This document shows, piece by piece, positions 1 through 9,073 of a stretch of DNA of 64,000 nt (position 1 is the first letter of the stretch; each line of letters opens with the position of its first letter). The notes beneath the pieces were generated by a model. That model ran no database searches, was not told the origin of the DNA, and saw only the letters and a list, made by a program, of their open reading frames with translations. Source of the DNA: Pseudomonadota bacterium (GTDB lineage: Bacteria; Pseudomonadota; Gammaproteobacteria; Steroidobacterales; Steroidobacteraceae). The stretch spans positions 124,001 through 188,000 of the forward strand of contig JADIZR010000008.1 of the NCBI GenBank assembly GCA_016704655.1, in the 5' to 3' direction. The translations under genes were made by a program, and so were the position numbers.

Positions 1-350
1 TGCGCGTGCCGATCTCGAACCCGGACAACCGTCGCGTCGAAAACCGCCTCGCCGGGGCCGACGCGAATCCGTACCTCGCGCTCGCGGCGTCGCTGGCCTG
101 CGGCTACCTCGGCATGCTGGAAGGCCTGAAGCCGTCGGAGCCCGTCTCCGGCAGCGCGTACGACCTGCCGTTCAACCTGCCACGCAGCCTCGAGGAATCC
201 GTGCGACTGCTGCGCGACTGCCGGACGCTGATCGACACGCTCGGCGAACGCTTCGTGCTGGCCTACACGGCGGTGAAGGAAAGCGAGCAGGATACGTTCC
301 TGCAGGTCATCAGCAGCTGGGAGCGAGAGCACCTCTTGCTGAACGTGTAA
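1..350 (+). CDS. spuB: Gamma-glutamylpolyamine synthetase (glutamine synthetase family), C-terminal end
   Basis: Only the last ~115 codons are in the window; the reading frame runs in from the left edge. The segment 'RRVENRLAGADANPYLA' is the conserved C-terminal active-site block of the glutamine synthetase family, in the form typical of PuuA/SpuB enzymes that couple glutamate to putrescine or other polyamines with ATP. The assignment rests on this block plus context: an aminotransferase and a complete polyamine ABC transporter follow in the same orientation, as in the Pseudomonas spuBCDEFGH operon. The family is cytosolic. An ordinary GlnA-type paralogue cannot be excluded without the N-terminal half. 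Confidence 0.8.
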   Translation, partial: RVPISNPDNRRVENRLAGADANPYLALAASLACGYLGMLEGLKPSEPVSGSAYDLPFNLPRSLEESVRLLRDCRTLIDTLGERFVLAYTAVKESEQDTFLQVISSWEREHLLLNV

Positions 351-355
351 GGAAG

Positions 356-457
356 TGAGTAGTGATTAGTGAGTAGTGATTAGTGATTAGTGAATAGTGG
401 CCGGAAGCGCGTCGCGTTCGTTCCGACTAATCACCAATCACTATTCACTATTCACTG
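356..457. repeat. Inverted array of TAGTGAT-type heptamers between spuB and spuC
   Basis: From 360 to 400 the heptamer TAGTGAT and variants ending in G or A is repeated six times head to tail. From about 424 to 457 the reverse complement of the same unit recurs about five times (CACTATT, CACCAAT variants). The arms flank a 23-base GC-rich centre, so the transcript could fold into a long AT-rich hairpin in the gap between spuB and spuC. It could act as a processing or attenuation hairpin or be an inert intergenic repeat. It has no CRISPR-like spacers. Confidence 0.85.
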
Positions 458-499
458 CTTTCAGCCTGCCAAGCCCCTCGAATACGGACATTGCCCTCC

Positions 500-1895
500 A
501 TGAAGTCGACGCCCTACATCGCCGACCGCACCACGGCCCAATGGCAGGAGCTGGACCGCCAGCATTACCTGCATCCGTTCACGGACTACAAGAACCTGCA
601 CGCGAAAGGTTCGCGGGTCATCGTCAAGGCCGAAGGCGTGTACCTGTATGACTCCGAAGGCAACCGCATGCTCGACGGCATGGCGGGCCTCTGGTGCGTC
701 AACGTCGGGTACGGGCGCAAGGAGCTCGCCGAGGCCGCGTACCGTCAGCTGCTCGAGCTGCCGTACTACAACAGCTTCTTCCAGACGGCCCACCCGCCGG
801 CCATCGAACTGGCGAAGCAGCTCGTCGACCTGACCCCGCCGCAGTTCAATCGCGTGTTTTTCACCGGCTCCGGGTCGGAAGGCAACGACACGGTCGTGCG
901 GCTGGTGCGCCGCTACTGGGACCTGCTGGGGCAGCCAGAACGCAAGGTCATCATCAGCCGGCAGAACGCGTACCACGGCAGCACCATGGCCGGTGCCAGC
1001 CTCGGCGGCATGGGGTTCATGCACGAGCAGGGTGGCCTGCCAATCCCGGACATCGTCCACATCCCGCAGCCGTACTGGTACGGCGAGGGCGGCAGGCTGA
1101 GCCCCGGCCGAATTCGGCGTGAAGGTCGCGCACACGCTCGAGCAGAAGATCCTCGAGCTGGGCCCGCAGAAGATCGCGGCCTTCATCGGCGAGCCGATCC
1201 AGGGCGCCGGCGGCGTGATCATCCCGCCGGACACCTATTGGCCCGAAATCCAGAAGATCTGCGACCGCTACGGCATCCTGCTGGTCGCGGACGAGGTCAT
1301 CTGCGGCTTTGGCCGCACGGGTCACTGGTTCGGCTCCAACCACTTCGGCATCAAGCCCGACCTTATGACGATCGCCAAGGGCCTGTCGTCGGGCTACCTG
1401 CCGATCGGAGGCGTCATGGTCGCGGACCGGGTGGCCGACGTGATCATCGACCAGGGCGGCGAATTTGCCCACGGCTTCACCTACTCGGGCCATCCGGCGG
1501 CATGCGCCGTCGCCAGCGTCAACCTGACGCTGATCCAGCAGGAAAACCTGGTGTCGCGCACGCACGACGAAACCGGTCCCTACCTGGCGAGGAAGTGGCG
1601 CGACATTTCGGAGCACCCGCTGGTGGGCGAGGCACGATCGGTCGGCCTGATCGGCGCTTTAGAACTGGTCAAGGACAAGGGCGCGCGGACGTTTTTCGAC
1701 AACCGCGGCGAGGTCGGCACGATCTGCCGCGACTTCTGCTTCGAGAATGGCCTGATCATGCGCGCAGTCCGGGACACAATGGTCATTTCGCCGCCGCTGG
1801 TGATCAGCCGCGAGCAGATCGACGAGCTCGCCGAAAAGGCGTGGCGCTGCCTCGACCTGACCTATGCCCGCTGCCGCGCGGAAGCTCGCCTGTAG
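500..1895 (+). CDS. spuC: Polyamine (putrescine)-pyruvate aminotransferase, class III, one frameshift
   Basis: PLP-dependent class III aminotransferase of the SpuC/YgjG-like group; by family and neighbourhood it transaminates putrescine or another diamine with pyruvate in the cytosol. The N-terminal half shows 'GSGSEGNDT' (phosphate cup) and 'RQNAYHGST'. The C-terminal half carries 'ADEVICGFGRTG' and the lysine motif 'IAKGLSSGYLPIGG', with Lys as the Schiff-base residue. The frame changes near 1102, where removing one G from 'CCCCGGCC' restores continuous homology; joined, it is ~464 residues, a normal size. ATG 500 is preferred to TTG 491 because family N-termini begin near there. The gap upstream holds the heptamer repeat. 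Confidence 0.88.
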
Positions 1896-1989
1896 GCGCA
1901 GCGGCGCGTTGCCCCTAGCCATGGAAAAAAATCTTCGCTATACAGCAACACTCGCGCCATCCGGTGCGCCTCGAAGCAAGCACAGGGGT

Positions 1990-3159
1990 ATGTCCAAGAT
2001 GAGCATCAACATCCGTGCCGGGTTATTGAGCCTGGTGGTCGTCACCGCCCTCGTGGGTTGCGGCAAGAAGGAGGCAGCTCCTCCGGCCGCCGAGACCGCC
2101 GCTACCCCCACCGCTGCCGCGCCGGCGTCGACCGAAGAAAAGGTCGTCAACGTCTACAACTGGTCGGACTACATCGACCCGGCGATGCTCGAGGCGTTCA
2201 CCGCCGAGACCGGCATCAAGGTCAACTACGACGTCTTCGACTCGAACGAGGTGCTGGAGACCAAGCTGCTGGCGGGCAATACCGGCTATGACGTCGTCGT
2301 GCCATCGGCGTCATTCATGGAGCGCCAGATCAAGGCGGGCGTGTTCCGCAAGCTCGACCGCGACAAGCTCACGAACTGGGGCAACCTCGACCCGGAGGTC
2401 CTGCAACGCGTCGCCCTGCACGACCCGGGCAACGAGCATGCCGTGAACCACATGTGGGGCACCGACGGCATCGGCTACAACGAGGGCAAGATCAAGGCGA
2501 TCGACGCGAACGCGCCGGTCGACAGCTGGCAGATCGTTCTCGATCCGAAGTGGGCCGCCAAGTTCAAGGATTGCGGCATCTCCGTGCTCGACGCGCCGAG
2601 CGAGATGGTCGGCGTCGCGCTGGCCTATCTCGGCAAGGACCCGAACAGCCAGAGCGAGGCCGACCTCAAGGCGGCCGAAGACCTGCTGCTCAAGATTCGT
2701 CCCTACATCCGCATGATCCACAGCTCCAACTACATCGACGCGCTCGCGAACGGCGAGCTGTGCCTCGCGGTGGGCTGGAGCGGTGACGTCCTGCAGGCGC
2801 GCGATCGTGCGGCCGAGGCCGGCCAGGGCAACGTGATCAAGTACAGCGTTCCGAAGGAAGGCACGATCATCTGGTTCGACATGTACGCGATTCCTGCCGA
2901 TGCCAAGCGCCCGGACAACGCGCACGCGTTCATCAACTACATGATGCGTCCGGACGTGGCGGCCAAGAACTCGGACTTCATCAACTACGCGAACGGCAAT
3001 ATCGCCTCGCTGCCGCTGATCTCCGAGGCCGTCAGGAGCGATCCAGGCATCTACCCGTCGGCGGAAGTGAAGGCCAAGCTGTTCCCCGACCTGGCCGAGA
3101 CGCCTGAATTCACCCGCCTGCTGAACCGCTCCTGGACGCGGTTCACCACCGGCAAGTAG
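1990..3159 (+). CDS. spuD: Periplasmic polyamine-binding lipoprotein, first copy (PotF/SpuD type)
   Basis: 389-residue extracytoplasmic solute-binding protein for the adjacent polyamine ABC transporter. ATG 1990 is chosen over the upstream in-frame start at 1864 because it follows AGGGG and begins a lipoprotein signal ending in the lipobox LVGC at residue ~23. The mature protein has the PotF signatures 'VYNWSDYIDP' and 'YDVFDSNEVLETKLL', plus the 'VGWSGD' segment near residue 265 that lines the ligand cleft in this family. Cleft residues suggest putrescine/spermidine binding, but the exact ligand is inference. A hairpin terminator follows, separating it partly from the second copy. Confidence 0.95.
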   Translation: MSKMSINIRAGLLSLVVVTALVGCGKKEAAPPAAETAATPTAAAPASTEEKVVNVYNWSDYIDPAMLEAFTAETGIKVNYDVFDSNEVLETKLLAGNTGYDVVVPSASFMERQIKAGVFRKLDRDKLTNWGNLDPEVLQRVALHDPGNEHAVNHMWGTDGIGYNEGKIKAIDANAPVDSWQIVLDPKWAAKFKDCGISVLDAPSEMVGVALAYLGKDPNSQSEADLKAAEDLLLKIRPYIRMIHSSNYIDALANGELCLAVGWSGDVLQARDRAAEAGQGNVIKYSVPKEGTIIWFDMYAIPADAKRPDNAHAFINYMMRPDVAAKNSDFINYANGNIASLPLISEAVRSDPGIYPSAEVKAKLFPDLAETPEFTRLLNRSWTRFTTGK

Positions 3160-3182
3160 CACGGCCCGGCATACGCCACCCG

Positions 3183-3220
3183 CGGGGCGGTCGGATACCA
3201 GTCCGGCCGCCCCGTTTTGA
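3183..3220 (+). terminator. Rho-independent terminator or attenuator between the two binding-protein genes
   Basis: A 12-bp GC-rich stem (CGGGGCGGTCGG at 3183-3194 with CCGGCCGCCCCG at 3203-3214, one G-U pair) closes an 8-base loop and is followed by GTTTTGATTT. It sits 24 bases after the spuD stop. Because spuE and the transporter genes continue in the same direction, it may act as a leaky attenuator that raises binding protein over permease. Upstream and downstream of it, 3160-3319 holds no gene. Confidence 0.75.
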
Positions 3221-3319
3221 TTTCAGCGCGAGGCTGACTTTGCCGGATGCCTGAGCTATAAGCGGGAGCACGTCGGCCGCGAGGGGTGGTGGCGGTGGGC
3301 GACGACCCAGGGAGACCTC

Positions 3320-4467
3320 ATGAAGAGCCTGCTGAAGCACGCCGTTGCTGTTGCCGCACTGTCCGTGCTGCTGTCTGCCTGCGGCAAGTCCAAACAAGCC
3401 GCCACCGATGAGCCGGCTGCACCAGGCGCAGCGCCAGCAGCCGCGGAACAGGTGGTCAACGTTTACAACTGGTCCGACTACATCGATCCGGAGGTCATCC
3501 AGGGCTTCGAGCAGGCCACCGGGATCAAGGTCCGTTACGACGTCTTCGATTCGAACGAGGTGCTCGAGACCAAGCTGCTGACGGGAAACTCCGGCTACGA
3601 CGTCGTCGTGCCGAGCGCGTACTTCCTCCAGCGCCAGGTGCAGGCTGGCGTGTTCGCGCCGCTCGACAAGTCGAAGCTGCCTGGCCTCGTCAACAGCGAT
3701 CCCGAACTGGCCGCACGTGCGGCGCGCCATGATCCTGGCAACGCGCATTCGGTCGTCTACATGTGGGGCACCACCGGCATCGGCTACGATCGCGCCAAGG
3801 TCAAGGCGATCATGCCGGATGCGCCGGTCGACAGCTGGAAGCTGATCTTCGATCCGGCCGTGCTGGCGAAATTCAAGGACTGCGGCGTGTCGATGCTCGA
3901 CGACCCGACCGACATGGTCGGCACGGCCCTGCTGTACCTCGGCAAGGATCCCAACAGCGAATCCGAGGCCGACCTCAAGGCGGCCGAAGACCTGCTGCTG
4001 AAAATCCGCCCTTACCTGCGCACCATCCACAGCTCGCAGTACATCGACCAGCTCGCGAACGGCGAACTCTGCATCGTCGTGGGTACAGCGGCGACGTGCT
4101 GCAGGCCCGGGACCGGGCCGAGGAAGCCGGCAAGCCGCTCGACATCGGCTACTCGATTCCGCAGGAAGGTGCGCTGATGTGGTTCGACACGCTGGCGATT
4201 CCTGCCGATGCGGCGCACAAGGACGCGGCGCACCAGTTCATCGAGTACCTGCTGCAGCCGGCAGTCGCGGCGAAGAACTCCGACTTCGTCAACTATGCCA
4301 ATGCCAACAAGGCGGCGACGCCGCTGGTCAACGCCGACCTGCGCAACGACACCAACATCTACCCGACGCCTGAAGTCGCGGCGCGACTGCAGCCGAGCCT
4401 GGCAAAGTCTGCCGAGTTCACGCGTGCGCTCAATCGCAGCTGGACGCGCTTCGTCACGGGACGCTGA
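3320..4467 (+). CDS. spuE: Periplasmic polyamine-binding lipoprotein, second copy, one frameshift
   Basis: Tandem paralogue of the preceding binding protein, ~382 residues once joined. ATG 3320 follows GGAGAC and starts a lipoprotein signal ending in LSAC. It shares 'VYNWSDYIDPEVI', 'YDVFDSNEVLETKLL' and the C-terminal 'LNRSWTRFVTGR' with its neighbour. The frame breaks near 4085: the first copy reads VGWSGDVLQ, whereas here one base is missing after GTGGGT, and restoring it gives VGYSGDVLQ. In Pseudomonas the equivalent pair divides putrescine and spermidine binding; which copy does what here cannot be told by eye. Confidence 0.9.
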
Positions 4468-4486
4468 TCTACACTAAAGAGACACC

Positions 4487-5632
4487 ATGGCCACTTCACC
4501 GCGCGCGACCCAGCAGAAATTCGAGCCCTGGACGGACCCGGACGCGAAGCCATACGTGCGGATCGAGAAAGTCACCAAGAAGTTCGGCGACTTCATCGCC
4601 GTGGACGACGTCTCGCTCAGCATCTACAAGAAGGAAATCTTCTGCCTGCTGGGTGCGTCAGGGTGCGGCAAGACGACGCTGCTGCGGATCCTCGCGGGTT
4701 TCGAGCGGCCCACGTCCGGCAGGATCTTCATCGACGGCGTGGACATGACGTCGATCCCGCCGTACGAGCGGCCCGTGAACATGATGTTTCAGTCGTACGC
4801 GATCTTCCCGCACATGACGGTCGAGCAGAACGTCGCGTTCGGCCTGAAGCAGGAGCGGCTGCAGAAAGGCGAGATCGAGAGCCGCGTCACCGATATGCTG
4901 AACCTGGTGAAGCTGGGCCAGTTCGCGAAACGCAAGCCGCACCAGTTGTCGGGCGGCCAGCGGCAGCGCGTGGCGCTGGCGCGCTCGCTGGTCAAGAAGC
5001 CGAAGCTGCTGCTGCTCGACGAACCGCTCGCAGCGCTCGACAAGAAGCTGCGTGAGCACACGCAGTTCGAGCTGATCAATATCCAGGAGACGCTCGGCGT
5101 CACCTTCGTGGTCGTCACGCACGATCAGGAAGAGGCGATGACGCTGTCGACGCGCATCGGCCTGATGAACCACGGCGAGATCGTGCAGGTGGGTACGCCA
5201 AGCGAGATCTACGAGTACCCCAACTCGCGGTTCGTGTCGGAGTTCATCGGCTCGGTCAATACGTTCGAGGGCCGGCTGGTCGAGGACGAGCCGTCCTACG
5301 TGCGCATCGGCTGCGACGACCTCGAAGCGCCGATCTACGTGGATCACGGCGTGAGTTCCGCGCCGGGCGCGACGGTCTGGGCGGCAATCCGGCCGGAAAA
5401 GATCACGATCAGCCGTGAGAAGCCCGACGCCACGGACAACTGGGCCTCGGCCGTCGTGCAGGACATCGCGTACATGGGCGACATGTCCATCTACCTGCTG
5501 CGGCTCGATTCCGGCAAGGTCGTGCGCGTCACGCAGCCGAATATCTACCGCCATGCCGAGGACCGCATCACCTGGGAGGAGCGCGTGTACCTGCAGTGGT
5601 ACCCGGAGAGCCCCGTGGTGGTGACGAAGTGA
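4487..5632 (+). CDS. spuF: Polyamine ABC transporter ATP-binding subunit (PotG/SpuF)
   Basis: 381-residue cytosolic ATPase energising polyamine import. Walker A 'GASGCGKTT' near residue 60, signature 'LSGGQRQRVALARSL', Walker B 'LLLLDEPLAALD' and the switch histidine in 'VVVTHDQEEA' are all present. The C-terminal ~120 residues form a TOBE-type regulatory domain typical of PotA/PotG. ATG 4487 has AAAGAGA a few bases upstream. Its TGA overlaps the next gene's GTG (GTGA), so translation with the permease is probably coupled. Confidence 0.96.
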   Translation: MATSPRATQQKFEPWTDPDAKPYVRIEKVTKKFGDFIAVDDVSLSIYKKEIFCLLGASGCGKTTLLRILAGFERPTSGRIFIDGVDMTSIPPYERPVNMMFQSYAIFPHMTVEQNVAFGLKQERLQKGEIESRVTDMLNLVKLGQFAKRKPHQLSGGQRQRVALARSLVKKPKLLLLDEPLAALDKKLREHTQFELINIQETLGVTFVVVTHDQEEAMTLSTRIGLMNHGEIVQVGTPSEIYEYPNSRFVSEFIGSVNTFEGRLVEDEPSYVRIGCDDLEAPIYVDHGVSSAPGATVWAAIRPEKITISREKPDATDNWASAVVQDIAYMGDMSIYLLRLDSGKVVRVTQPNIYRHAEDRITWEERVYLQWYPESPVVVTK

Positions 5633-6540
5633 AGTCCGTGCTCAGGCGACTGGGGCTGGACGGGCGCTCGGTCGTCACCGCCGTCCCCTACCTGTGGCTG
5701 CTGCTGTTCTTCCTGATCCCGTTCGTGATCGTGCTGAAGATCAGCTTTTCGACCAGCCAGATCGCAATGCCGCCGTACGAGCCGTTGCTGCACTGGGCTG
5801 GCGACAAGGTCCTGCAGATCAAGCTCAATCTCGGCAATTTCGCGTTTCTGGTGGAGGATAATCTCTACTGGAAGGCGTACCTGAACTCCATCTGGGTCGC
5901 CAGCGTCTCGACGTTTTTCTGTCTGCTGCTCGGCTACCCGATCGCGTATGCCATCGCGCGCAGCAATCCGTCGGCGCGCAACATCCTGATGCTGCTCATC
6001 GTGCTGCCGTTCTGGACCTCGTTCCTGCTGCGCGTGTACGCGTGGATCGGCATCCTGAAAAACAACGGGCTGCTCAATAACTTCCTGATCTGGATCGGCG
6101 CGATCGACCAGCCCATCCAGATGCTGCAGACGGACTTCGCCGTCTATATCGGCATCGTGTATTCGTACCTGCCGTTCATGATCCTGCCGCTGTACGCCAA
6201 CCTCGAGAAGATGGACCTGACCTTGCTCGAGGCCGCGGCCGACCTGGGCTGCAGGCCGTGGCAGGGATTCATGAAAATCACGCTGCCGTTGTCGTTGCCC
6301 GGCGTCCGGGCAGGCTGCCTGCTGGTGTTCATTCCGGCGGTCGGCGAGTTCGTCATCCCGTCGCTGCTCGGCGATCCGGGCATGCTGATGATCGGCAAGG
6401 TCCTGTGGACCGAGTTCTTCAACAACCGTGACTGGCCGGTCGCGAGCGCGGTGGCCATCGTGCTGCTGCTGTTCCTGGTCGTACCGATGATGTACTTCCA
6501 GCGTGCCCAGGATGCCGAAGCCGGCGGGGTGCACCGATGA
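5629..6540 (+). CDS. spuG: Polyamine ABC transporter permease (PotH/SpuG)
   Basis: 303-residue inner-membrane permease with about six hydrophobic helices and the cytoplasmic EAA loop 'LEAAADLGCRPWQGF' followed by 'ITLPLSLPG', the contact site for the ATPase. The start is taken as GTG 5629, overlapping the spuF stop, rather than the longer reading from 5596, because the extra residues are uncharged-to-odd and would sit inside spuF. It ends in an ATGA overlap with spuH. Together they form the heterodimeric channel. Confidence 0.95.
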   Translation: MKSVLRRLGLDGRSVVTAVPYLWLLLFFLIPFVIVLKISFSTSQIAMPPYEPLLHWAGDKVLQIKLNLGNFAFLVEDNLYWKAYLNSIWVASVSTFFCLLLGYPIAYAIARSNPSARNILMLLIVLPFWTSFLLRVYAWIGILKNNGLLNNFLIWIGAIDQPIQMLQTDFAVYIGIVYSYLPFMILPLYANLEKMDLTLLEAAADLGCRPWQGFMKITLPLSLPGVRAGCLLVFIPAVGEFVIPSLLGDPGMLMIGKVLWTEFFNNRDWPVASAVAIVLLLFLVVPMMYFQRAQDAEAGGVHR

Positions 6541-7406
6541 ACCAGGGTCGCAACCTGTTCCGTACGCTCGTCCTGATCCTGGGATTCGCGTTCCTGTACA
6601 TCCCGATCGTTTCGCTGATCGTCTATTCGTTCAACAGTTCGCGCCTGGTCACCGTCTGGGGCGGCTTCTCGACCAAGTGGTACGGGGCGCTGCTGCAAAA
6701 CGACCAGATCCTGAATGCGGCCTTCCTGAGCCTGAAGATTGCAGCGATTTCCGCGACGCTCGCGGTCGTGCTGGGGACGCTGGCCGGACTGGTACTCGCG
6801 CGTTTCGGTCCGTTCAAGGGCCGCACGCTGCTCTCTGGCCTCACGACCGCGCCACTCGTCATGCCTGAGGTCATCACGGGCCTGTCGCTGCTCCTGCTGT
6901 TCGTCACGATGGAGCAGGTCATCGGTTGGCCGGCCGGGCGCGGCATGACCACGATCGTCATCTCGCACATCACGCTGACGATGGCGTTCGTCACCGTCGT
7001 CGTGCAGTCCCGGCTGTCACAGATGGACGATTCGCTGGAAGAAGCGGCGATGGACCTCGGCGCGCGACCGCACAAGGTCTTCTTCCTGATCACGTTGCCG
7101 ATCATCGCGCCGGCGCTGATGTCGGGCTGGCTGCTCGCCTTCACGCTCTCGCTCGACGACCTCGTGATCACCAGTTTCGTCGCGGGACCGGGCTCGAGCA
7201 CGCTGCCGATGGTGATTTTCTCGAAGGTGCGCCTCGGCGTGAGCCCCGACATCAATGCGCTCGCGACGATCCTGGTGGCGATCGTCGCAGTGGGCGTGGC
7301 GATCACGGGGATCATGATGGCGCGACAGCAGAAGCAAAGGGAACGGGACGCGCAGATGGCGCTCGCCGCGAATCAGGCGATGATCGAGAGCGTGAAAAAA
7401 GGTTGA
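6537..7406 (+). CDS. spuH: Polyamine ABC transporter permease (PotI/SpuH)
   Basis: 289-residue second permease subunit with six predicted helices; the EAA loop reads 'LEEAAMDLGARPHKVFF', then 'ITLPIIAPALMSGW'. The ATG overlaps the preceding TGA by ATGA, so spuF-spuG-spuH are translated as a coupled set. It closes the polyamine region; the next gene starts 60 bases later with an unrelated function. Confidence 0.95.
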   Translation: MNQGRNLFRTLVLILGFAFLYIPIVSLIVYSFNSSRLVTVWGGFSTKWYGALLQNDQILNAAFLSLKIAAISATLAVVLGTLAGLVLARFGPFKGRTLLSGLTTAPLVMPEVITGLSLLLLFVTMEQVIGWPAGRGMTTIVISHITLTMAFVTVVVQSRLSQMDDSLEEAAMDLGARPHKVFFLITLPIIAPALMSGWLLAFTLSLDDLVITSFVAGPGSSTLPMVIFSKVRLGVSPDINALATILVAIVAVGVAITGIMMARQQKQRERDAQMALAANQAMIESVKKG

Positions 7407-7466
7407 CGCTGCCAGGACCGGCTCGAATCCTGCGTCACCACCCGTTGCCTGCATGAGGGAATCGAT

Positions 7467-8225
7467 GTGAAAGAGGGCGACCTCTCGTTGCGGCTGGCGT
7501 TCGACGTCGGCGGCTCGTTCGTCAAGGCTGGGCTGGTTCACATCGAATCGGGGCTCGTCATGGGCGAGACCCTGCGGCGCCCGACGCCAGCGGGCGCAGC
7601 CCCCGAGTCCGTGCTCGAGTTGCTGGTCGCAATGGCGCGTGACTTGCCATCGTCTGGTCCGGTGGGACTCGCGTTTCCGGCCGTCGCCAAGCAGGGCGTG
7701 GCGTGGACCGCCGCGAACATCGACAAGCGCTGGATCGGCATGAACGTGCAGGGTCACATGCAGGCGCGGTTGCAGCGGCCGGTGGCGTTCCTGAACGATG
7801 CCGATGCGGCGGGCATCGCGGAGATGAAGCTCGGCGCGGGTCGCGATCGCCCAGGCACGGTGATGGTGATCACGCTCGGCACGGGCATCGGCACGGCGCT
7901 GTTCGTGGACGGGCGCCTGCTGCCGAACACGGAACTCGGTCACCTGGAAGTGCGCGGCAAGGAGGCGGAGCATCGCGCCTCAGGGAAAGTTCGCGCCGAC
8001 CTCGATCTCGACTGGGTGGAGTGGGCGGCCGCGGTCAACGAGGTACTGGAGGCCTACCATTCGCTGCTGTGGCCCGACGTGTTCGTGATTGGGGGCGGAG
8101 TCACCGAGAACTGGCAGCATTTTGGGTCGCTGCTCAGCAGTCGGGCGGAAATCGTGCCGGCCGCGTTCGGCAACGATGCCGGCATCGTCGGTGCGGCGAT
8201 GGCGGCGGTGCAGCTCGGGCGCTGA
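7467..8225 (+). CDS. ppgK: Polyphosphate glucokinase (ROK family)
   Basis: 252-residue cytosolic sugar kinase. 'LAFDVGGSFVKAGLV' at the N-terminus is the ROK phosphate-1 loop and 'ITLGTGIGTALFVDG' the phosphate-2 loop; 'NTELGHLEVRGKEAEHRAS' is the polyphosphate-glucokinase variant of the glucose/zinc region, lacking the cysteine cluster of ordinary ROK repressors. The family phosphorylates glucose using inorganic polyphosphate and often ATP. Length matches the family. GTG 7467 is used with GAGGGA 7 bases upstream. A second polyphosphate enzyme (PAP) occurs at 35691. Confidence 0.9.
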   Translation: MKEGDLSLRLAFDVGGSFVKAGLVHIESGLVMGETLRRPTPAGAAPESVLELLVAMARDLPSSGPVGLAFPAVAKQGVAWTAANIDKRWIGMNVQGHMQARLQRPVAFLNDADAAGIAEMKLGAGRDRPGTVMVITLGTGIGTALFVDGRLLPNTELGHLEVRGKEAEHRASGKVRADLDLDWVEWAAAVNEVLEAYHSLLWPDVFVIGGGVTENWQHFGSLLSSRAEIVPAAFGNDAGIVGAAMAAVQLGR

Positions 8226-8306
8226 TTCGCCCGTTTGACTCTTTGCTCCTGGCCCTTTCACCGGAACATGCTGATCCTTACGGCGCGTTTGGGTAGGGTC
8301 CATTAC

Positions 8307-8725
8307 GTGACTATCCGGCTTGCTACACAAGCAGACATCCCGGCCATGCATCGGGTGCGCTTGGCCGTAACGGAAAACCGTCTCTCCGATCCAAGCCGGG
8401 TAACTCTTGCCGACTACGCGCCGGCCATTTCGGAACTGGGCTCTGGGTGGGTCGCGGAGGCCTCTGGCAAGGTCGTGGGGTTCGCCATCGGCTATCGATC
8501 TGGCAACACTGGGCCCTCTTCGTAGATCCCGACCATGAGGGCCGTGGGCACGGCAAGGCACTCCACTCGGCAATGGTGTCATGGCTATGGGCCCAAGGGC
8601 TGCGCCATCTGTGGCTCACAACCGGCCTAGGTACACGTGCTGAGGCTTTCTACCGCGCTCTGGGCTGGCGGCCGTCCGGCATAGTGTCCAGCGGGGAACT
8701 CCGGCTTGAGCTGGATGGGCCCTGA
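8307..8725 (+). CDS. GNAT-family N-acetyltransferase, one frameshift
   Basis: Small acetyl-CoA-dependent acetyltransferase. Residues ~1-67, from GTG 8307, read 'VTIRLATQADIPAMHRVR' through 'VVGFAIGYRSGN'. After a break near 8505 the second frame supplies 'ALFVDPDHEGRGHGKAL', the acetyl-CoA pyrophosphate-binding loop R/Q-x-x-G-x-G/A, and 'EAFYRALGW', the usual GNAT C-terminal helix and strand. One missing base restores a ~139-residue protein. The substrate is unknown. The start is weakly supported: TAGGG lies 9 bases upstream. It may be an assembly error or a decaying gene. Confidence 0.75.
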
Positions 8726-9073
8726 CAATTCGTCCAAGCCGACGCCTCTTCGCAGCGTACGGCACGGATCAGAACGAGTTCCGTCAATACGAATTCGTGG
8801 CTGCGTCAGGGCGATTGCTGCTCGAGACTGAACGATTGCGGGCAATGTGATGTGACCTGATCGACGTTGCACGCGCCGTGAGAATTCTCGGGCTCTGACG
8901 AGAATTCGCCCAGGCGAGGTCATTCAGGCGTTCGTTCCGGGTCTTTTTCGGGCGAGCGTGTCTGCCTTTCCGCTCGCCCGAAACAGACCCGGAGCGAACG
9001 CCCTCGCCGACCGTCCGCCCCAGTTCATTCTCGCCCGATGGGATGGTGCCGAGCCGCTGCTAGAATGCGACTC
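8726..9073. other. 348-base gene-free gap with two inverted repeats
   Basis: No credible open frame on either strand. It contains a perfect 9-bp inverted repeat GAATTCTCG/CGAGAATTC (8882-8890 and 8899-8907, 8-base loop) and the much longer hairpin annotated separately at 8927-9002. A promoter for the methionine-salvage-like operon presumably lies in the last 70 bases, but I see no clear -35/-10 pair and no SAM-riboswitch consensus. Confidence 0.6.
8927..9002. repeat. Long near-perfect inverted repeat (32-bp arms, 12-base loop)
   Basis: The left arm 8927-8958 and right arm 8971-9002 are reverse complements at 30 of 32 positions; the inner 10 bases read CGGGCGAGCG/CGCTCGCCCG. There is no T-run on either side, so it is not a classic intrinsic terminator. 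It could be a transcript-stabilising hairpin, a REP-like or miniature mobile element, or a protein-binding site between the broken acetyltransferase and the ybdL-like operon. Confidence 0.85.

Noticed and set aside
356..457. CRISPR array
   Set aside because: Heptamers run directly together with no spacers and no cas genes nearby.
8726..9073. SAM riboswitch upstream of the methionine-salvage-like operon
   Set aside because: No conserved SAM-aptamer blocks were found; only the plain hairpins.
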